Assembly (NCBI GenBank): GCA_900540845.1
Contig: UQHS01000006.1
Location: 42,425-106,424, forward strand
Direction: 5' to 3'
From: an uncultured Collinsella sp.
GTDB lineage: Bacteria; Actinomycetota; Coriobacteriia; Coriobacteriales; Coriobacteriaceae
Length of the DNA: 64,000 nucleotides
Under the pieces are notes generated by a model, which saw only the letters and a program-made list of their open reading frames with translations, was not told the DNA's origin and searched no databases. Below, one piece after another: positions 32,708-41,482 of this stretch (position 1 is the first letter of the stretch; each line of letters opens with the position of its first letter). Made by a program: the position numbers and the translations under genes.

Positions 32708-32959
32708 TTAGAACGTGAAGACCGACCGCATCGCCTCGGCGCAGGCCGCCTCGTCTTCACCCGAGATGCGCACGACGAGCTCATCGCCCTTGCGTCCATC
32801 GAGCGCCATGAGCCCCATCAGGTCCGTGGCGCTCGTCTCCGCGCCGCGGCAGGTGATAACGATATCGCTCCCCCATTGATGGGCCTCGGAGCAGATTATC
32901 GCAACGGGGCGCGCGTGCAACCCCTGCATATCGAGAATTACATAGGAAAACTCAACCAT
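32708..32959 (-). CDS. ptsH: Phosphocarrier protein HPr with Asp at position 46
   Basis: General PTS phosphocarrier, 83 aa from ATG 32959 (AAAGGGC site). The active His15 lies in MQGLHARPVAI. The second conserved block reads TDLMGLMALDGRKGDEL, which aligns with the KSIMGVMSLG region of Bacillus HPr. The regulatory serine (Ser46) is thus Asp46, so HPr kinase could not phosphorylate it and its charge would mimic the phosphorylated form. It lies beside the EIIA-Glc gene; enzyme I is not in the window. Confidence 0.92.
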   Translation of the reverse strand: MVEFSYVILDMQGLHARPVAIICSEAHQWGSDIVITCRGAETSATDLMGLMALDGRKGDELVVRISGEDEAACAEAMRSVFTF

Positions 32960-32984
32960 CGGCGGGCCCTTTCTCACAACAGGT

Positions 32985-33062
32985 GTCACTCGCCTTGGGC
33001 GCCAGTGGACCGGCGGCGGCTTTGCCTTGCCACCACCCAACTGATGCTGGGGGGCGAGTGAC
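32985..33062. repeat. Long inverted repeat in the HPr leader
   Basis: GTCACTCGCC (32985-32994) pairs with GGCGAGTGAC (33053-33062) around a GC-rich, partly self-complementary core. Ends 26 bases before the HPr start, so it may form a leader structure. Confidence 0.5.
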
Positions 33063-33080
33063 GGGCGGCGATATGACAAA

Positions 33081-33114
33081 GGCGCCGGGCAGCGCGATCG
33101 CACCGCCCGGCGCC
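33081..33114 (-). terminator. Terminator after the EIIA-Glc gene
   Basis: A perfect 10-bp stem GGCGCCGGGC/GCCCGGCGCC, followed on the minus strand by TTTGTCAT, 44 bases past the stop. Confidence 0.75.
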
Positions 33115-33157
33115 TCACGCCCCCACTACGAGGGGCACATCATGTAGCAGGCAAACG

Positions 33158-33694
33158 CTACTTGCGCACGACCTTGACCACGGGGGCGCCGGCGGCAACA
33201 GCGGCGTCGGCATCGACGGCCATCTCGACGGCCTCGAACTCGGCGGTGTTGGACACGGCGAGGACGACGCAATCCTTGTAGCCGGCCTCGGCGATCACGG
33301 AGCGGTCCATCTTGAGGACGGGCTGACCGGCGACGACGGCGTCACCCTGGCCAACATAGGCGGTGAAGCCCTTGCCCTGGAGGTTGACGGTGTCAACGCC
33401 CACGTGCACGAGAACCTCGACGCCGGAGTCGGACATGATACCCACGGCGTGACCCATGGTAACGGTGACCTTGCCGGAAACCGGAGCGTAGACGACCTCG
33501 TCCTCGGGCCACACGGCGCAGCCCTTGCCGAGGATCTCGCCGGAGAACACCGGGTCGGGCACGTCGGTCATCGCGATGGCCTTGCCGGAAACCGGGGAGC
33601 ACAGCACATCGGGGCCTGCCTGAGCATCGATGTTGGCGGGGGCTGCCGGGGCAGCCGGGGCTTCCTTCTTCTTGAACATGTCGAACAGACCCAT
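33158..33694 (-). CDS. crr: PTS glucose-type EIIA (soluble)
   Basis: 178-aa free-standing EIIA-Glc domain. MGLFDMFKKKEAP and an Ala/Pro linker precede the beta-sandwich. The two catalytic histidines lie in VTMGHAVGI and EVLVHVGVDTV, the latter being the phosphorylated one. The two EIIBC permeases in the window lack a IIA domain, so this protein, loaded by HPr, is their natural phosphate donor. It precedes HPr in map order but has its own terminator. Confidence 0.93.
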   Translation of the reverse strand: MGLFDMFKKKEAPAAPAAPANIDAQAGPDVLCSPVSGKAIAMTDVPDPVFSGEILGKGCAVWPEDEVVYAPVSGKVTVTMGHAVGIMSDSGVEVLVHVGVDTVNLQGKGFTAYVGQGDAVVAGQPVLKMDRSVIAEAGYKDCVVLAVSNTAEFEAVEMAVDADAAVAAGAPVVKVVRK

Positions 33695-33880
33695 GAAACT
33701 CTCCTTGTTTGTCTGTACTGCGCCTTATCTCCCGCGACACGGCGCCGCGGGAGAAAAGGCTCCCTTCCTTTGCCCCACATTATAGAGCCCGCATTGGCGA
33801 TTTGGCGTACAAGCAGCAGAAAAGCCAGACGAATTGCACTCGCGTGCAACCCCACCCTCGCCCGCGTGCGGAAAGCCGAG

Positions 33881-35335
33881 CTAGCTCAAATCCTCGCCGT
33901 TGGACTCGATGACCTTCTTGTACCAGTAGAACGAGTCCTTGCGGCTGCGCTCGAGCGTGCCGTTGCCCTCGTTGTCCTTGTCGACGTAGATGAAGCCGTA
34001 GCGCTTCTTCATCTCACCCGTGGAAGCCGACACGAGGTCGATGCAGCCCCACATGGTGTAGCCCATGAGGTCGACGCCGTCGGCGATGGCCTCGTCCATC
34101 TGCTGGATATGACGACGCAGGTAGTCGATGCGATAGGGGTCGTGAATGGAGCCATCGGCCTCGACCTCGTCCACGGCGCCCAGACCGTTCTCCACAATCA
34201 TGAGCGGAATCTGGTAACGGTCGTAGACCTCCTCCAAATAGTACTTGAGACCCTCGGGGTCGATCGCCCAGCCCCAGTCGCTCTTCTCGAGATACGGGTT
34301 GCCGGCGCCGCCAAAGATGTTGCCGCCCTCGTTTTCCTTGGGGTCGGCGGAGGCAGTGGCGCTCATGTAGTAGCTGAAGGAGTAGAAGTCCACCGTGCCG
34401 GCCTTGAGGATCGCGGCGTCCTCGTCGCTGACCTCGATCGTGACGCCCTCGCGCGCCCACACGCTCGGCGCCCACGCGGGATAGGCACCGCGCACCTGGA
34501 CGTCGCCGCAATAGAAATTGTGCTCGCGCTGCTCACGCTGCGCCTTGAGAACGTCGGCGGGATTGCAGGTGTGCGGATAGGTCGCATTGCCGGCGATCAT
34601 ACAGCCGACCTTGTTCTCGGGATCGATCTCATGCGCCATGACGACGCACTTGGCGCTCGCCAGGAACTGATTGTGCAGGGCGTCGAAGCGCGCCTGAGGA
34701 TCGTCCCACTCGCAGGCGCCAAACGTCATGGGCACGTCCTCGAGCCCCTCGGGCACCATGCCGCCGCCCATCACGCCGCCGAATCCACCCATGAGCAGGC
34801 AGTTGATCTCGTTGAACGTGAGCCAGTACTTCACCAGGCCGCGATACTCGGTCATGACGGTGCGGGCGTAGTTGAGGTAGAACTCGATGAGCGCGGGGTT
34901 TTTCCAACCGCCGTAGTTCTTGGACAGGCCGTAGGGCAGCTCGTAGTGGGACAGGGTCACCATGGGCTCGATGCCCTGCTCCCGGCAAGCCTCGAACACG
35001 CGGCGATAGAACTCGACGCCCGCGGCGTTGGGCTCGGCCTCGTCGCCTGCGGGGAACAGACGGCTCCAGTTGATGGACATGCGATAGCACTTGAAGCCCA
35101 TCTCGCCGAACAGCTTGATGTCATCGAGGTAGTGGTGGTACATGTCCACGGCCTCATGGCTGGGGTAATGGTACTCGGGCAAGATGCCGTCGGTGATGTG
35201 GCGCGGCTCGCTCACCGTGCCACCGGTCATGATGTCCGGCACGCCGAGGCCCTTGCCGCCCTCATTGTAGCCGCCCTCGCACTGGTTGGCGGCGGTGGCG
35301 CCACCCCAGAGGAACCCTTGCGGAAAATGTGCCAT
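33881..35335 (-). CDS. 6-phospho-beta-glucosidase (GH1), operon with EIIBC and BglG
   Basis: Glycoside hydrolase family 1, 484 aa from ATG 35335. The N-terminal FLWGGATAANQCEGGYNEGG, the acid/base Glu in TFNEIN and the nucleophile Glu in IVENGLGAVDE are visible. The phospho-sugar-binding end (STGEMKKRYGFIYVD, followed by a Lys-rich stretch) suits 6-phospho substrates such as cellobiose-6-P or aryl glucosides. It is the last gene of bglG-EIIBC-GH1 and about 25-60 percent like the other three GH1 proteins by eye. Confidence 0.93.
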   Translation of the reverse strand: MAHFPQGFLWGGATAANQCEGGYNEGGKGLGVPDIMTGGTVSEPRHITDGILPEYHYPSHEAVDMYHHYLDDIKLFGEMGFKCYRMSINWSRLFPAGDEAEPNAAGVEFYRRVFEACREQGIEPMVTLSHYELPYGLSKNYGGWKNPALIEFYLNYARTVMTEYRGLVKYWLTFNEINCLLMGGFGGVMGGGMVPEGLEDVPMTFGACEWDDPQARFDALHNQFLASAKCVVMAHEIDPENKVGCMIAGNATYPHTCNPADVLKAQREQREHNFYCGDVQVRGAYPAWAPSVWAREGVTIEVSDEDAAILKAGTVDFYSFSYYMSATASADPKENEGGNIFGGAGNPYLEKSDWGWAIDPEGLKYYLEEVYDRYQIPLMIVENGLGAVDEVEADGSIHDPYRIDYLRRHIQQMDEAIADGVDLMGYTMWGCIDLVSASTGEMKKRYGFIYVDKDNEGNGTLERSRKDSFYWYKKVIESNGEDLS

Positions 35336-35398
35336 GGTCTTCCCCTTTCCGAAATGAGGGCGCACGGACTTGCGCCCATGCGCCCTTGCAGGAATGTA

Positions 35399-36847
35399 TT
35401 ACTTAGTCTCGGGCTTGTAGGTCGCAAACTCGAGCACAAATCCAACCGCGGCGCCCACGAGGGAGGCCACGATGGCCCAAATCATGTGGGTGATACCGTT
35501 GCCAAGCACGCCGGGGTCGATGAAGGACAGCCAGTTGAAGACACCCAGGCCGCCGGAGATGTAGGTCATGGCGCCCGTGAGGCCGATGATGAGACCACCG
35601 ACCGCGGAACCGATGCTCGCGTTGATGAACGCCTTCTTGTCGGGCAGGGCGACGCCATAGATGGCGGGCTCGGTAACGCCGAAGAAGAACGAGGAGATCA
35701 TGGCCGGCAGAGCGATGCCGCGGAAATTCTGGTCCTTGTTCTTGAGATACATGGCGAAAACGACCGCGCCGAGGGCGAAGGAGTGGGCAATGACGGAGCC
35801 AAGGATGTAGTCGTAGCCCTGGATGGTGAGGTTCATGATCGCGATAGGCGCAAGGCTCCAGTGGAAGCCGAAGATGACAAGAGACATCCAGAAGGCGCCG
35901 ACGAGGGTGCAGCCGAGAACGGAGCCGACAACGGGCAGGCCGAACAGCGTGCTGAACAGCAAGGCAAGCAGGTTGGTGATGAGCGTGGCGATCGGGCCGA
36001 TAACCAGATAGCCGAGCACGATGGTAGCGGTCATGGTAAGCAGCGGGGTGAAGAACATCTTGATGGAAGCGGGCATCCACTTCTTGCACCAGTGCTCAAC
36101 CACAGAGGCAAACCAGATCATCAGCAGAATCGGGATGACGGAGCTCGCGTAACCGGAAGCGGGCATGATAATCGGCAAGCCGAAGAAATCGGCATACCAG
36201 GAGAAGGTGCCCGCAAAGCCGAGCTCGACGCTGCCCAGGACCTCGCCGCCGGTGAGGGCGGTCATGGTCGGGTACAGGAGGGCGAAACCGATGGCAAGGC
36301 CCGTGAACTCATTCAGCTTGAACTTGCGGGACGCGGTGAGCGCTAGCACGACGGGCAGGAAGTAGAACATGCCGTCGGCGATGGTGTAAAGCAGCGTGTA
36401 CGCGCCGGAAGCGGCGAACGTACCGCCAAAGAACTGCTGGTCGACAAAGGTGGCGAGCGCGAGCAAGCCCTTCATGATACCGGCGGCGGCAAAGGCGCCG
36501 AGCATGGGCTGGAAGATGCCGGAGATGAGGTCGATGGCCTTGGCGGCGATACCCTGGGGCGCATCCTCCTCGCTGTCGATCTGGGCGCCCGCGGAAAGCC
36601 CGCCCACGGTGAGAACGGCATCGAACACATCCTCGACCTTGTTGCCCACGACCACCTGATACTGGCCGTTGGCCTGCATGACCTTGATCACACCCTCGAG
36701 ACCCTCGATGGCCTCGGTGTCGGCCTTCCCTTCATCCTTCAGCTTAAAGCGCACACGCGTGATGCAGTGCGTGACACCGTTAACGTTGGCGGGACCACCC
36801 ACGAGCTCAACAATGGAGCGAGCGAGATCGTCGTACTTTCCTGCCAT
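35399..36847 (-). CDS. PTS beta-glucoside EIIBC permease (no IIA domain)
   Basis: 482-aa BglF-type transporter. EIIB domain first (about 1-85) with the phosphorylated cysteine in GVTHCITRVRF. EIIC follows with about ten membrane helices, including GLLALATFV and the FGVTEPAIYGVALP motif. The C-terminal EIIA domain of BglF is absent; the chain ends with ATYKPETK. The soluble EIIA-Glc two genes downstream can fill that role. Located 188 bases after the antiterminator bglG and just before a GH1 enzyme. Beta-glucosides are the expected substrates. Confidence 0.94.
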   Translation of the reverse strand: MAGKYDDLARSIVELVGGPANVNGVTHCITRVRFKLKDEGKADTEAIEGLEGVIKVMQANGQYQVVVGNKVEDVFDAVLTVGGLSAGAQIDSEEDAPQGIAAKAIDLISGIFQPMLGAFAAAGIMKGLLALATFVDQQFFGGTFAASGAYTLLYTIADGMFYFLPVVLALTASRKFKLNEFTGLAIGFALLYPTMTALTGGEVLGSVELGFAGTFSWYADFFGLPIIMPASGYASSVIPILLMIWFASVVEHWCKKWMPASIKMFFTPLLTMTATIVLGYLVIGPIATLITNLLALLFSTLFGLPVVGSVLGCTLVGAFWMSLVIFGFHWSLAPIAIMNLTIQGYDYILGSVIAHSFALGAVVFAMYLKNKDQNFRGIALPAMISSFFFGVTEPAIYGVALPDKKAFINASIGSAVGGLIIGLTGAMTYISGGLGVFNWLSFIDPGVLGNGITHMIWAIVASLVGAAVGFVLEFATYKPETK

Positions 36848-36953
36848 GTCTCAGTCCTTTCTCTCCAGAAATCCTGACTGTTGGAACTATGTCCATCGCG
36901 CTGCCGGGCCCTTGGCGCACGACGAATCAACAACGGGTGTGCGCGGGCGGCGC

Positions 36954-37021
36954 GCACGGATGCACTGTGCACGTGGACGGGCTGGTCTCAAGGTGCCGCT
37001 CGAAGGACGCCGCATCCGTGC
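36954..37021. repeat. Inverted repeat between bglG and the EIIBC gene
   Basis: GCACGGATGC (36954-36963) and GCATCCGTGC (37012-37021) can form a stem in the leader of the EIIBC gene. No T-run follows and no clear antiterminator sequence was found with it. Confidence 0.45.
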
Positions 37022-37035
37022 ACCAGCGACGAGAG

Positions 37036-37869
37036 CTAGCCCTGTCGCAGGCGGTTGACGTGCATCATGAGATAGAGCAACTCTTCGTCGGAGCAGCTCC
37101 AGTTGTAATCGCGTTTGAGGTATTCATTGATGCCCGCAGCGCAGCGGTAGGCATCGGGAAAATCGCGGGCGGCCTGGCGGAAAAGGCCAGAATTTTCGGT
37201 TTCCTTGCACGACCCGCGCATGAGGCGCCGGATAAGAAACCGCAGGTGCGCCACAAAGCGCACGTATGCATAGGAGGTGCGGTCGAGCTCTTGTTTGAGC
37301 TGCCCCTCGACGATCTGCGTCGCGCGGTCGAGAATCACGGCGCTCTTCATAACGAGATCCATATCTTGAGCGCTGCCCATACCGTCGACCTCGGCGTTCA
37401 CGAGGTGCAAGGCGACGGACGTCACCTCGGAGTCGGGAAGATCCACACCCAAGCGTTCGCGCACGACCTCGACGGCGCGACGGCCGATCTCGGTCTCGCG
37501 CGGGTAGACGAAGGCGACCTCATGTGAAAGGGGGTTCTCGATGGCGATGCCCTCGCCCGTGCGCTCAACCGCGTATTGGAGATGATCGGCGAGGCCGATG
37601 ACGAGGTTGCCGGCAAGTTTGCAGTCGAGGGCCTTGTCCGCCATGCCCACGATGTCGGAAGCAACCAGCAGGACCTCGTCTGAGATGCCCTGAAAGCCGT
37701 CGATTGCCTTCTCGTCCACATCGCGGAAGATACGCTGAATAACCGACTCGTCCTCGAGCTCGTAGGGCGTCTCGTGGAAGCCCACGCCCTTGCCAAAGAC
37801 AACGACCTCTTCGCCCGCGTCGGTGGACGCGAGGGCGACGTTGTTGTTGATCTTTTTAAGGATAAGCAT
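37036..37869 (-). CDS. BglG/LicT-family transcription antiterminator
   Basis: RNA-binding antiterminator, 277 aa from ATG 37869; the longer open frame upstream is not used. CAT RNA-binding domain (LILKKINNNVALA...GKGVGF) at 1-55, then two PTS-regulated PRD domains with the conserved His/Asp motifs LADHLQYAVER and VALHLVNAEVDG, and the final LMMHVNRL. In the absence of substrate the PTS phosphorylates and silences such proteins. It precedes the EIIBC and GH1 genes it should control. A ribonucleic antiterminator sequence lies in its own leader (37936-37965). Confidence 0.94.
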   Translation of the reverse strand: MLILKKINNNVALASTDAGEEVVVFGKGVGFHETPYELEDESVIQRIFRDVDEKAIDGFQGISDEVLLVASDIVGMADKALDCKLAGNLVIGLADHLQYAVERTGEGIAIENPLSHEVAFVYPRETEIGRRAVEVVRERLGVDLPDSEVTSVALHLVNAEVDGMGSAQDMDLVMKSAVILDRATQIVEGQLKQELDRTSYAYVRFVAHLRFLIRRLMRGSCKETENSGLFRQAARDFPDAYRCAAGINEYLKRDYNWSCSDEELLYLMMHVNRLRQG

Positions 37870-38172
37870 GAAAAAACTCCCCGAACCATCTCTGCGCACG
37901 AACGGCGGCCGCAAGGCCCCCGGACTTATGTGCGCAAGTGATGCCTCCCGGAGAGTAACAACCTTGCAACGAGTGGAAGTATACGGAAAACTGGCTTCGT
38001 AATCCAGTTTTTGGCTGTGGACGGTCGCAAATTCGCTCCGAACGGTCGAAACGAAGCGGCGGGGCACGCGTAGGCTCGCACCCCGTCGCCGGCGACGACC
38101 AACGCCTCACCGCCGCCGGGCCCGCTTTGTCCTCGTCGGTGGCCCGCCGCCCGCCGCCGGCGACCGGACGGC
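37870..38172. other. Leader region of bglG
   Basis: Holds the RAT, the promoter, and a hairpin AAACTGG...CCAGTTT (about 37989-38012). The part near 38100-38170 is GC-rich without a clear signal. Confidence 0.5.
37936..37965 (-). promoter_or_regulatory. Ribonucleic antiterminator (RAT) in the bglG leader
   Basis: Minus strand reads GGTTGTTACTCTCC then GGGAGGCATCACTT, the shape of a LicT/BglG RAT (GGxTTGTTACT...AGGCAAAACC). An upstream TATACT box with TGGATT 17 bases before it gives a start site just ahead. Downstream, a TGCGCAC/GTGCGCA stem and T6 before the ATG could be the competing terminator. Confidence 0.68.
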
Positions 38173-38751
38173 TTAGTCGTTGGGGTTAATGGCGTCTATC
38201 AATTCGAAGCCGGAATCCCCGTCGAATTCGTAGACGAACATCCCGCAGTTGCCGACGCGCACCCCGCTCCCGAGCTTCTCTCGCAAATCGGTGCCAAACG
38301 CGCGAGGGAACTGCGCACATGCGGCGCCGTGGCTCACCATAAGCACCTGCTCGTGATCTGGGCGACGCATCAGCTCGGTGATCGTGGTGAAGAGCCGCTC
38401 GCGAAACTCGAGCTCATCCTCGCCACCAAATTGAACGTAGAAATCGCCAAACGGGACGGGAATGTTCAGATCCTCGGTGATGCCCTCGAACTTGCCGAAA
38501 TTCCACTCCTTGAGGCCCTTCACGCGCTCGTAAGGCGTCCCCGGAACCACCAGCTCCGTGGTGTCGCAGCACCTCTCCGACGTGCTGGAATACACATGGT
38601 CAAATGTGATCTCGTGCTCGCGGAGGTACTCGCCGGCGCGCTTCGCCTGCTCGATGCCGAGCTCGGTGAGCGGAGAGTCGCACCACCCCTGCTTGCGCCT
38701 GAGCACGTTAAAGAGCGTCTGCCCATGCCTCATCATATACAGCTTCGACAT
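38173..38751 (-). CDS. Histidine phosphatase (phosphoglycerate mutase-like) family protein
   Basis: 192 aa. The catalytic His9 is in MMRHGQTLFN; the second histidine is in VLMVSHGAACAQF; the proton-donor Glu is in LKEWNFGKFEG. These are marks of the dPGM-like phosphatase superfamily. Members dephosphorylate small sugar phosphates or signalling compounds, or act as cofactor-dependent mutases; which one cannot be told. It follows the HAD phosphatase and GH1 gene, so a role in sugar-phosphate clearance is plausible. Confidence 0.85.
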   Translation of the reverse strand: MSKLYMMRHGQTLFNVLRRKQGWCDSPLTELGIEQAKRAGEYLREHEITFDHVYSSTSERCCDTTELVVPGTPYERVKGLKEWNFGKFEGITEDLNIPVPFGDFYVQFGGEDELEFRERLFTTITELMRRPDHEQVLMVSHGAACAQFPRAFGTDLREKLGSGVRVGNCGMFVYEFDGDSGFELIDAINPND

Positions 38752-38825
38752 ATCGACTTCCCTTCACAAATGACATCTCAATCACAGACATCGTAACCCC
38801 TGGAGCACACTCCAGGGCAAGCCGC

Positions 38826-38862
38826 GAGGCCCCCATGCGACGAGGATGCGCATGGGGGCCTC
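38826..38862 (-). terminator. Stem-loop after the HAD gene
   Basis: A perfect 14-bp stem 38826-38839 with 38849-38862, 39 bases past the HAD stop. No long T-run; followed by a second small stem (CCCTGGAG/CTCCAGGG at 38798-38817). Confidence 0.65.
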
Positions 38863-38900
38863 AAAGTGGTTTCGGCAGTGAGGGTGCAGAAACCGCCCGC

Positions 38901-39743
38901 CTAAATCAAGCCCAGGTGCTTGAAGGCATTCCACATGCCGTCGTCGTCCACGTCGGTGGTGACCCAATCGGCAGCGGCCTTGGCCTCGTCGCCACCGCTG
39001 CCCATGCACACGCTCGTGCCGCAGCACTCGAACATGGGGATGTCGACCTTTGCGTCGCCCACGGCGATGGTGTCTGCTATATCCGCCCCAAGGTGCTCGA
39101 CGAGCACGTGAATCGCGTGGCCTTTGTCGATGCCCTTCACTCCCAGGTCGCCAAACAGCGCATGCTCGCCCTTGCCGCCCCACGTGCGGGCCACCAGGTC
39201 GGGAAACTCCTCGATCGAGTCGAGGTGGTCCTGATAGCTCGACAGGATAAAGCTCACCTTGTTGAGGTCGTCGCGGTACAGCTCGCCGTCGTAGATGAGC
39301 GTCTCCATAAACGCGTGCGCCGACGTCTCGGCGTCCTCGTCGCTGGCGCCCTTGCCCTTGGCGTACAGCGTCATGACCGGGCCGGCCGCCTCACGGAAAT
39401 GTTCGCTCGCGAACAGGCCGTTGTTAGATTCGAGATAGAACTCCAGGCCGCGCTCGTGCAGCCAGTCCACGATATGGCGCCCTTGCTCCGCCGTGATGAG
39501 CCGGTGCATCACGACCTCGTCATCGGACTCGACATAGCAGCCATTGCCGCCGATCATGCCGTCAAACCCGATCTCGGTGATCTCGGGCGGGTTCTCGGCC
39601 TTGCTGCGGCCCGTGCACATATACACGCGGTGGCCGTTGGCTCGCGCCTGCCTGATGGCGTCCTTCGCGCTCTGCGGCACGTTGTTGTCGTAATCGGTGA
39701 TGGTGCCGTCCACATCGAGGAAGACGATCTTCGCTTGCGTCAT
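38901..39743 (-). CDS. HAD-superfamily hydrolase (Cof type)
   Basis: 280 aa. The nucleophile aspartates Asp10/Asp12 are in VFLDVDGTITDYD; motif II resembles YMCTGRSK; the C-terminal VGDAKVDIPMFECCG is motif III/IV with the metal-binding Asp. A C2 cap domain lies between, as in Cof-like sugar-phosphate phosphatases. Its ATG overlaps the stop of the upstream GH1 gene (TAATG), so it is translated with it and may dephosphorylate a sugar phosphate from the same pathway. Confidence 0.88.
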   Translation of the reverse strand: MTQAKIVFLDVDGTITDYDNNVPQSAKDAIRQARANGHRVYMCTGRSKAENPPEITEIGFDGMIGGNGCYVESDDEVVMHRLITAEQGRHIVDWLHERGLEFYLESNNGLFASEHFREAAGPVMTLYAKGKGASDEDAETSAHAFMETLIYDGELYRDDLNKVSFILSSYQDHLDSIEEFPDLVARTWGGKGEHALFGDLGVKGIDKGHAIHVLVEHLGADIADTIAVGDAKVDIPMFECCGTSVCMGSGGDEAKAAADWVTTDVDDDGMWNAFKHLGLI

Positions 39744-41197
39744 TACTCGATTCCCTCGGCCCCATTGGACTTGATAATCTTCTGGTAGGCGAAGAACGAG
39801 TCCTTGCGACGGCGCTCATAGGTGCCCGTGCCGTCGTCGTACTTGTCGACGTGGATGAAGCCGTAACGCTTGCGCATCTCGCCGGTGCCGGCGCTCACCA
39901 GGTCAATCGGACCCCACCAGGTGTAGGCGATGAGGTCCACGCCGTCGGCGATGGCCTCGGCCATGGCCTTCACGTGGCTCTTGAGGTAGTCGATGCGGTA
40001 CTGGTCGTGAATCGAACCGTCCTCTTCAACCTCGTCGTAGGCGCCCATACCGTTTTCGACCACCATCAACGGAATCTCGTAACGGGCATAGATCTGGTTG
40101 AGGGCGATGCGCAGGCCCTCGGGGTCGATCTGCCAGCCCCAGTCGGTGCTCTTGAGGTAGGGGTTCTTGCCGCCGAAGGTCATGTTGCCCTCGGTCATCT
40201 CGTGGTCGGCGTGCGTGCTCACGGTACCGGACATGTAATAGGAGAAGGTGTAGAAATCCACCTTGCCGGCGGCGATGTCCTCGAGGTCGCCGTCGACCAT
40301 CTGAAGCTCGATGTCGTTCTCGCGCCAGAAGCGTTTAGCGTAGAACGGATAGGCGCCGCGGACCTGGACGTCGGAGCAATACCAGTTCATACGGTTCATC
40401 TCAAGCTCATTCGCGAGCACGTCGGCGGGATCGCAGGTGCCGGGGTAACTGAGGATGAAGCAATCCATGTTGCCCATCTTGAACTGCGGATACTTCTCAT
40501 GGGCGAGCTTGACCGCGCGCCCGCTCGCGACGAACTGATGGTGCAGAGCCTGGTAGCGCTGCTGCGGCGTGGTTTTGATTGCGGAGGCGGGGCCCTCAAA
40601 GCCCTGGATGAGGCCGGTTTCCATCATGGCGCCCATATCCATGGTGCCGCAGTTGATCTCGTTGAAGGTGAGCCAGAACTTCACCTTGTCCTGGTAGCGC
40701 TCGAAAACGGTGGCGCAGTAGTTCTCGAAAAAGCCGATGAGCTCGCGGGATGCCCAGCCGTTGTACTTCTCGACCAGGTGGTAGGGCATCTCGTAGTGGG
40801 ACAGCGTCACGAGCGGCTCGATGCCGTGCTTGGCGCAGCAATCGAAAACGCGATCGTAGAAGGCGAGGCCGGCCTCGTTGGGCTCGGCGTCGTCGCCGTT
40901 GGGGAAGATGCGGCTCCAGGAGATGGACATGCGGAACATGTTGAAGCCCATCTCGGCGAACAGCGCGATGTCCTCCTCGTAGTGGTGGTAGAAATCGATG
41001 CCGTCATGGTTGGGGTAGAGCACATCGGGCTTGATGTCGATGGTGATCTCGCGCGGCTTTTCGTAGCTGCCGCCGGTGAAGTGGTCGTCAACGGACGGGC
41101 CGCGGCCGTCGACATCCCACGCGCCCTCAAACTGATTGGCCGCCGTGGCGCCTCCCCAAAAGAATCCCTCGGGAAACAGCGCGGTTTTCTCCGACAT
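39743..41197 (-). CDS. 6-phospho-beta-glucosidase (GH1), coupled to HAD phosphatase
   Basis: 484 aa from ATG 41197 (AAGAAGGA site). GH1 marks: FFWGGATAANQFEGAWD, acid/base Glu in TFNEINCG, nucleophile Glu in VVENGMGAYDE. STHADHEMTEG replaces part of a substrate loop seen in the other paralogues. Likely acts on a phosphorylated disaccharide or aryl glycoside. The last codon overlaps the HAD start. Repeated operator-like motifs precede it (41231-41403). Confidence 0.93.
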   Translation of the reverse strand: MSEKTALFPEGFFWGGATAANQFEGAWDVDGRGPSVDDHFTGGSYEKPREITIDIKPDVLYPNHDGIDFYHHYEEDIALFAEMGFNMFRMSISWSRIFPNGDDAEPNEAGLAFYDRVFDCCAKHGIEPLVTLSHYEMPYHLVEKYNGWASRELIGFFENYCATVFERYQDKVKFWLTFNEINCGTMDMGAMMETGLIQGFEGPASAIKTTPQQRYQALHHQFVASGRAVKLAHEKYPQFKMGNMDCFILSYPGTCDPADVLANELEMNRMNWYCSDVQVRGAYPFYAKRFWRENDIELQMVDGDLEDIAAGKVDFYTFSYYMSGTVSTHADHEMTEGNMTFGGKNPYLKSTDWGWQIDPEGLRIALNQIYARYEIPLMVVENGMGAYDEVEEDGSIHDQYRIDYLKSHVKAMAEAIADGVDLIAYTWWGPIDLVSAGTGEMRKRYGFIHVDKYDDGTGTYERRRKDSFFAYQKIIKSNGAEGIE

Positions 41198-41230
41198 ATC
41201 GTCCTTCTTTCGATTCGATGTCCCCATATA

Positions 41231-41403
41231 AGGGGTTGCTAACATGTATGAAGGGGGTTACTAATTAAGATGTGTGGGGTTTTTCTCGAGGGTGCCGAGT
41301 AGAAGCCCTTCTGAGACGTACGCAATCTGTGGTTTTGCGCGCATTTCTGCCTCTATACTCGACTCTCCGGAATTAACCACGCACATCTTATTTTGCAACC
41401 CCC
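41231..41403. repeat. Inverted repeat pair and repeated GGGGTT motif upstream of a GH1 gene
   Basis: Arms 41253-41281 and 41375-41403 are inverted copies with about 24 of 30 matches, sharing GGGGGTT and TAAGATGTG. A further direct copy of GGGGTT-CTAA is at 41231-41244. A minus-strand TATAGA box lies between the arms. They could be looped operators or the ends of a small element. Confidence 0.6.
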
Positions 41404-41482
41404 CTGTCTCTGCCTTTGCGGCAGTTTATAACGCCAGCATGTGTCAAATGAGTGGCCTCGCGCCTGCGGGCGTGCCAAGCCC

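Noticed and set aside
33404..36346. 980-codon plus-strand frame across EIIA-Glc, GH1 and EIIBC
   Set aside because: Runs antisense through three well-supported genes and their spacers; low-complexity Leu/Val/Gly/His composition typical of antisense frames.
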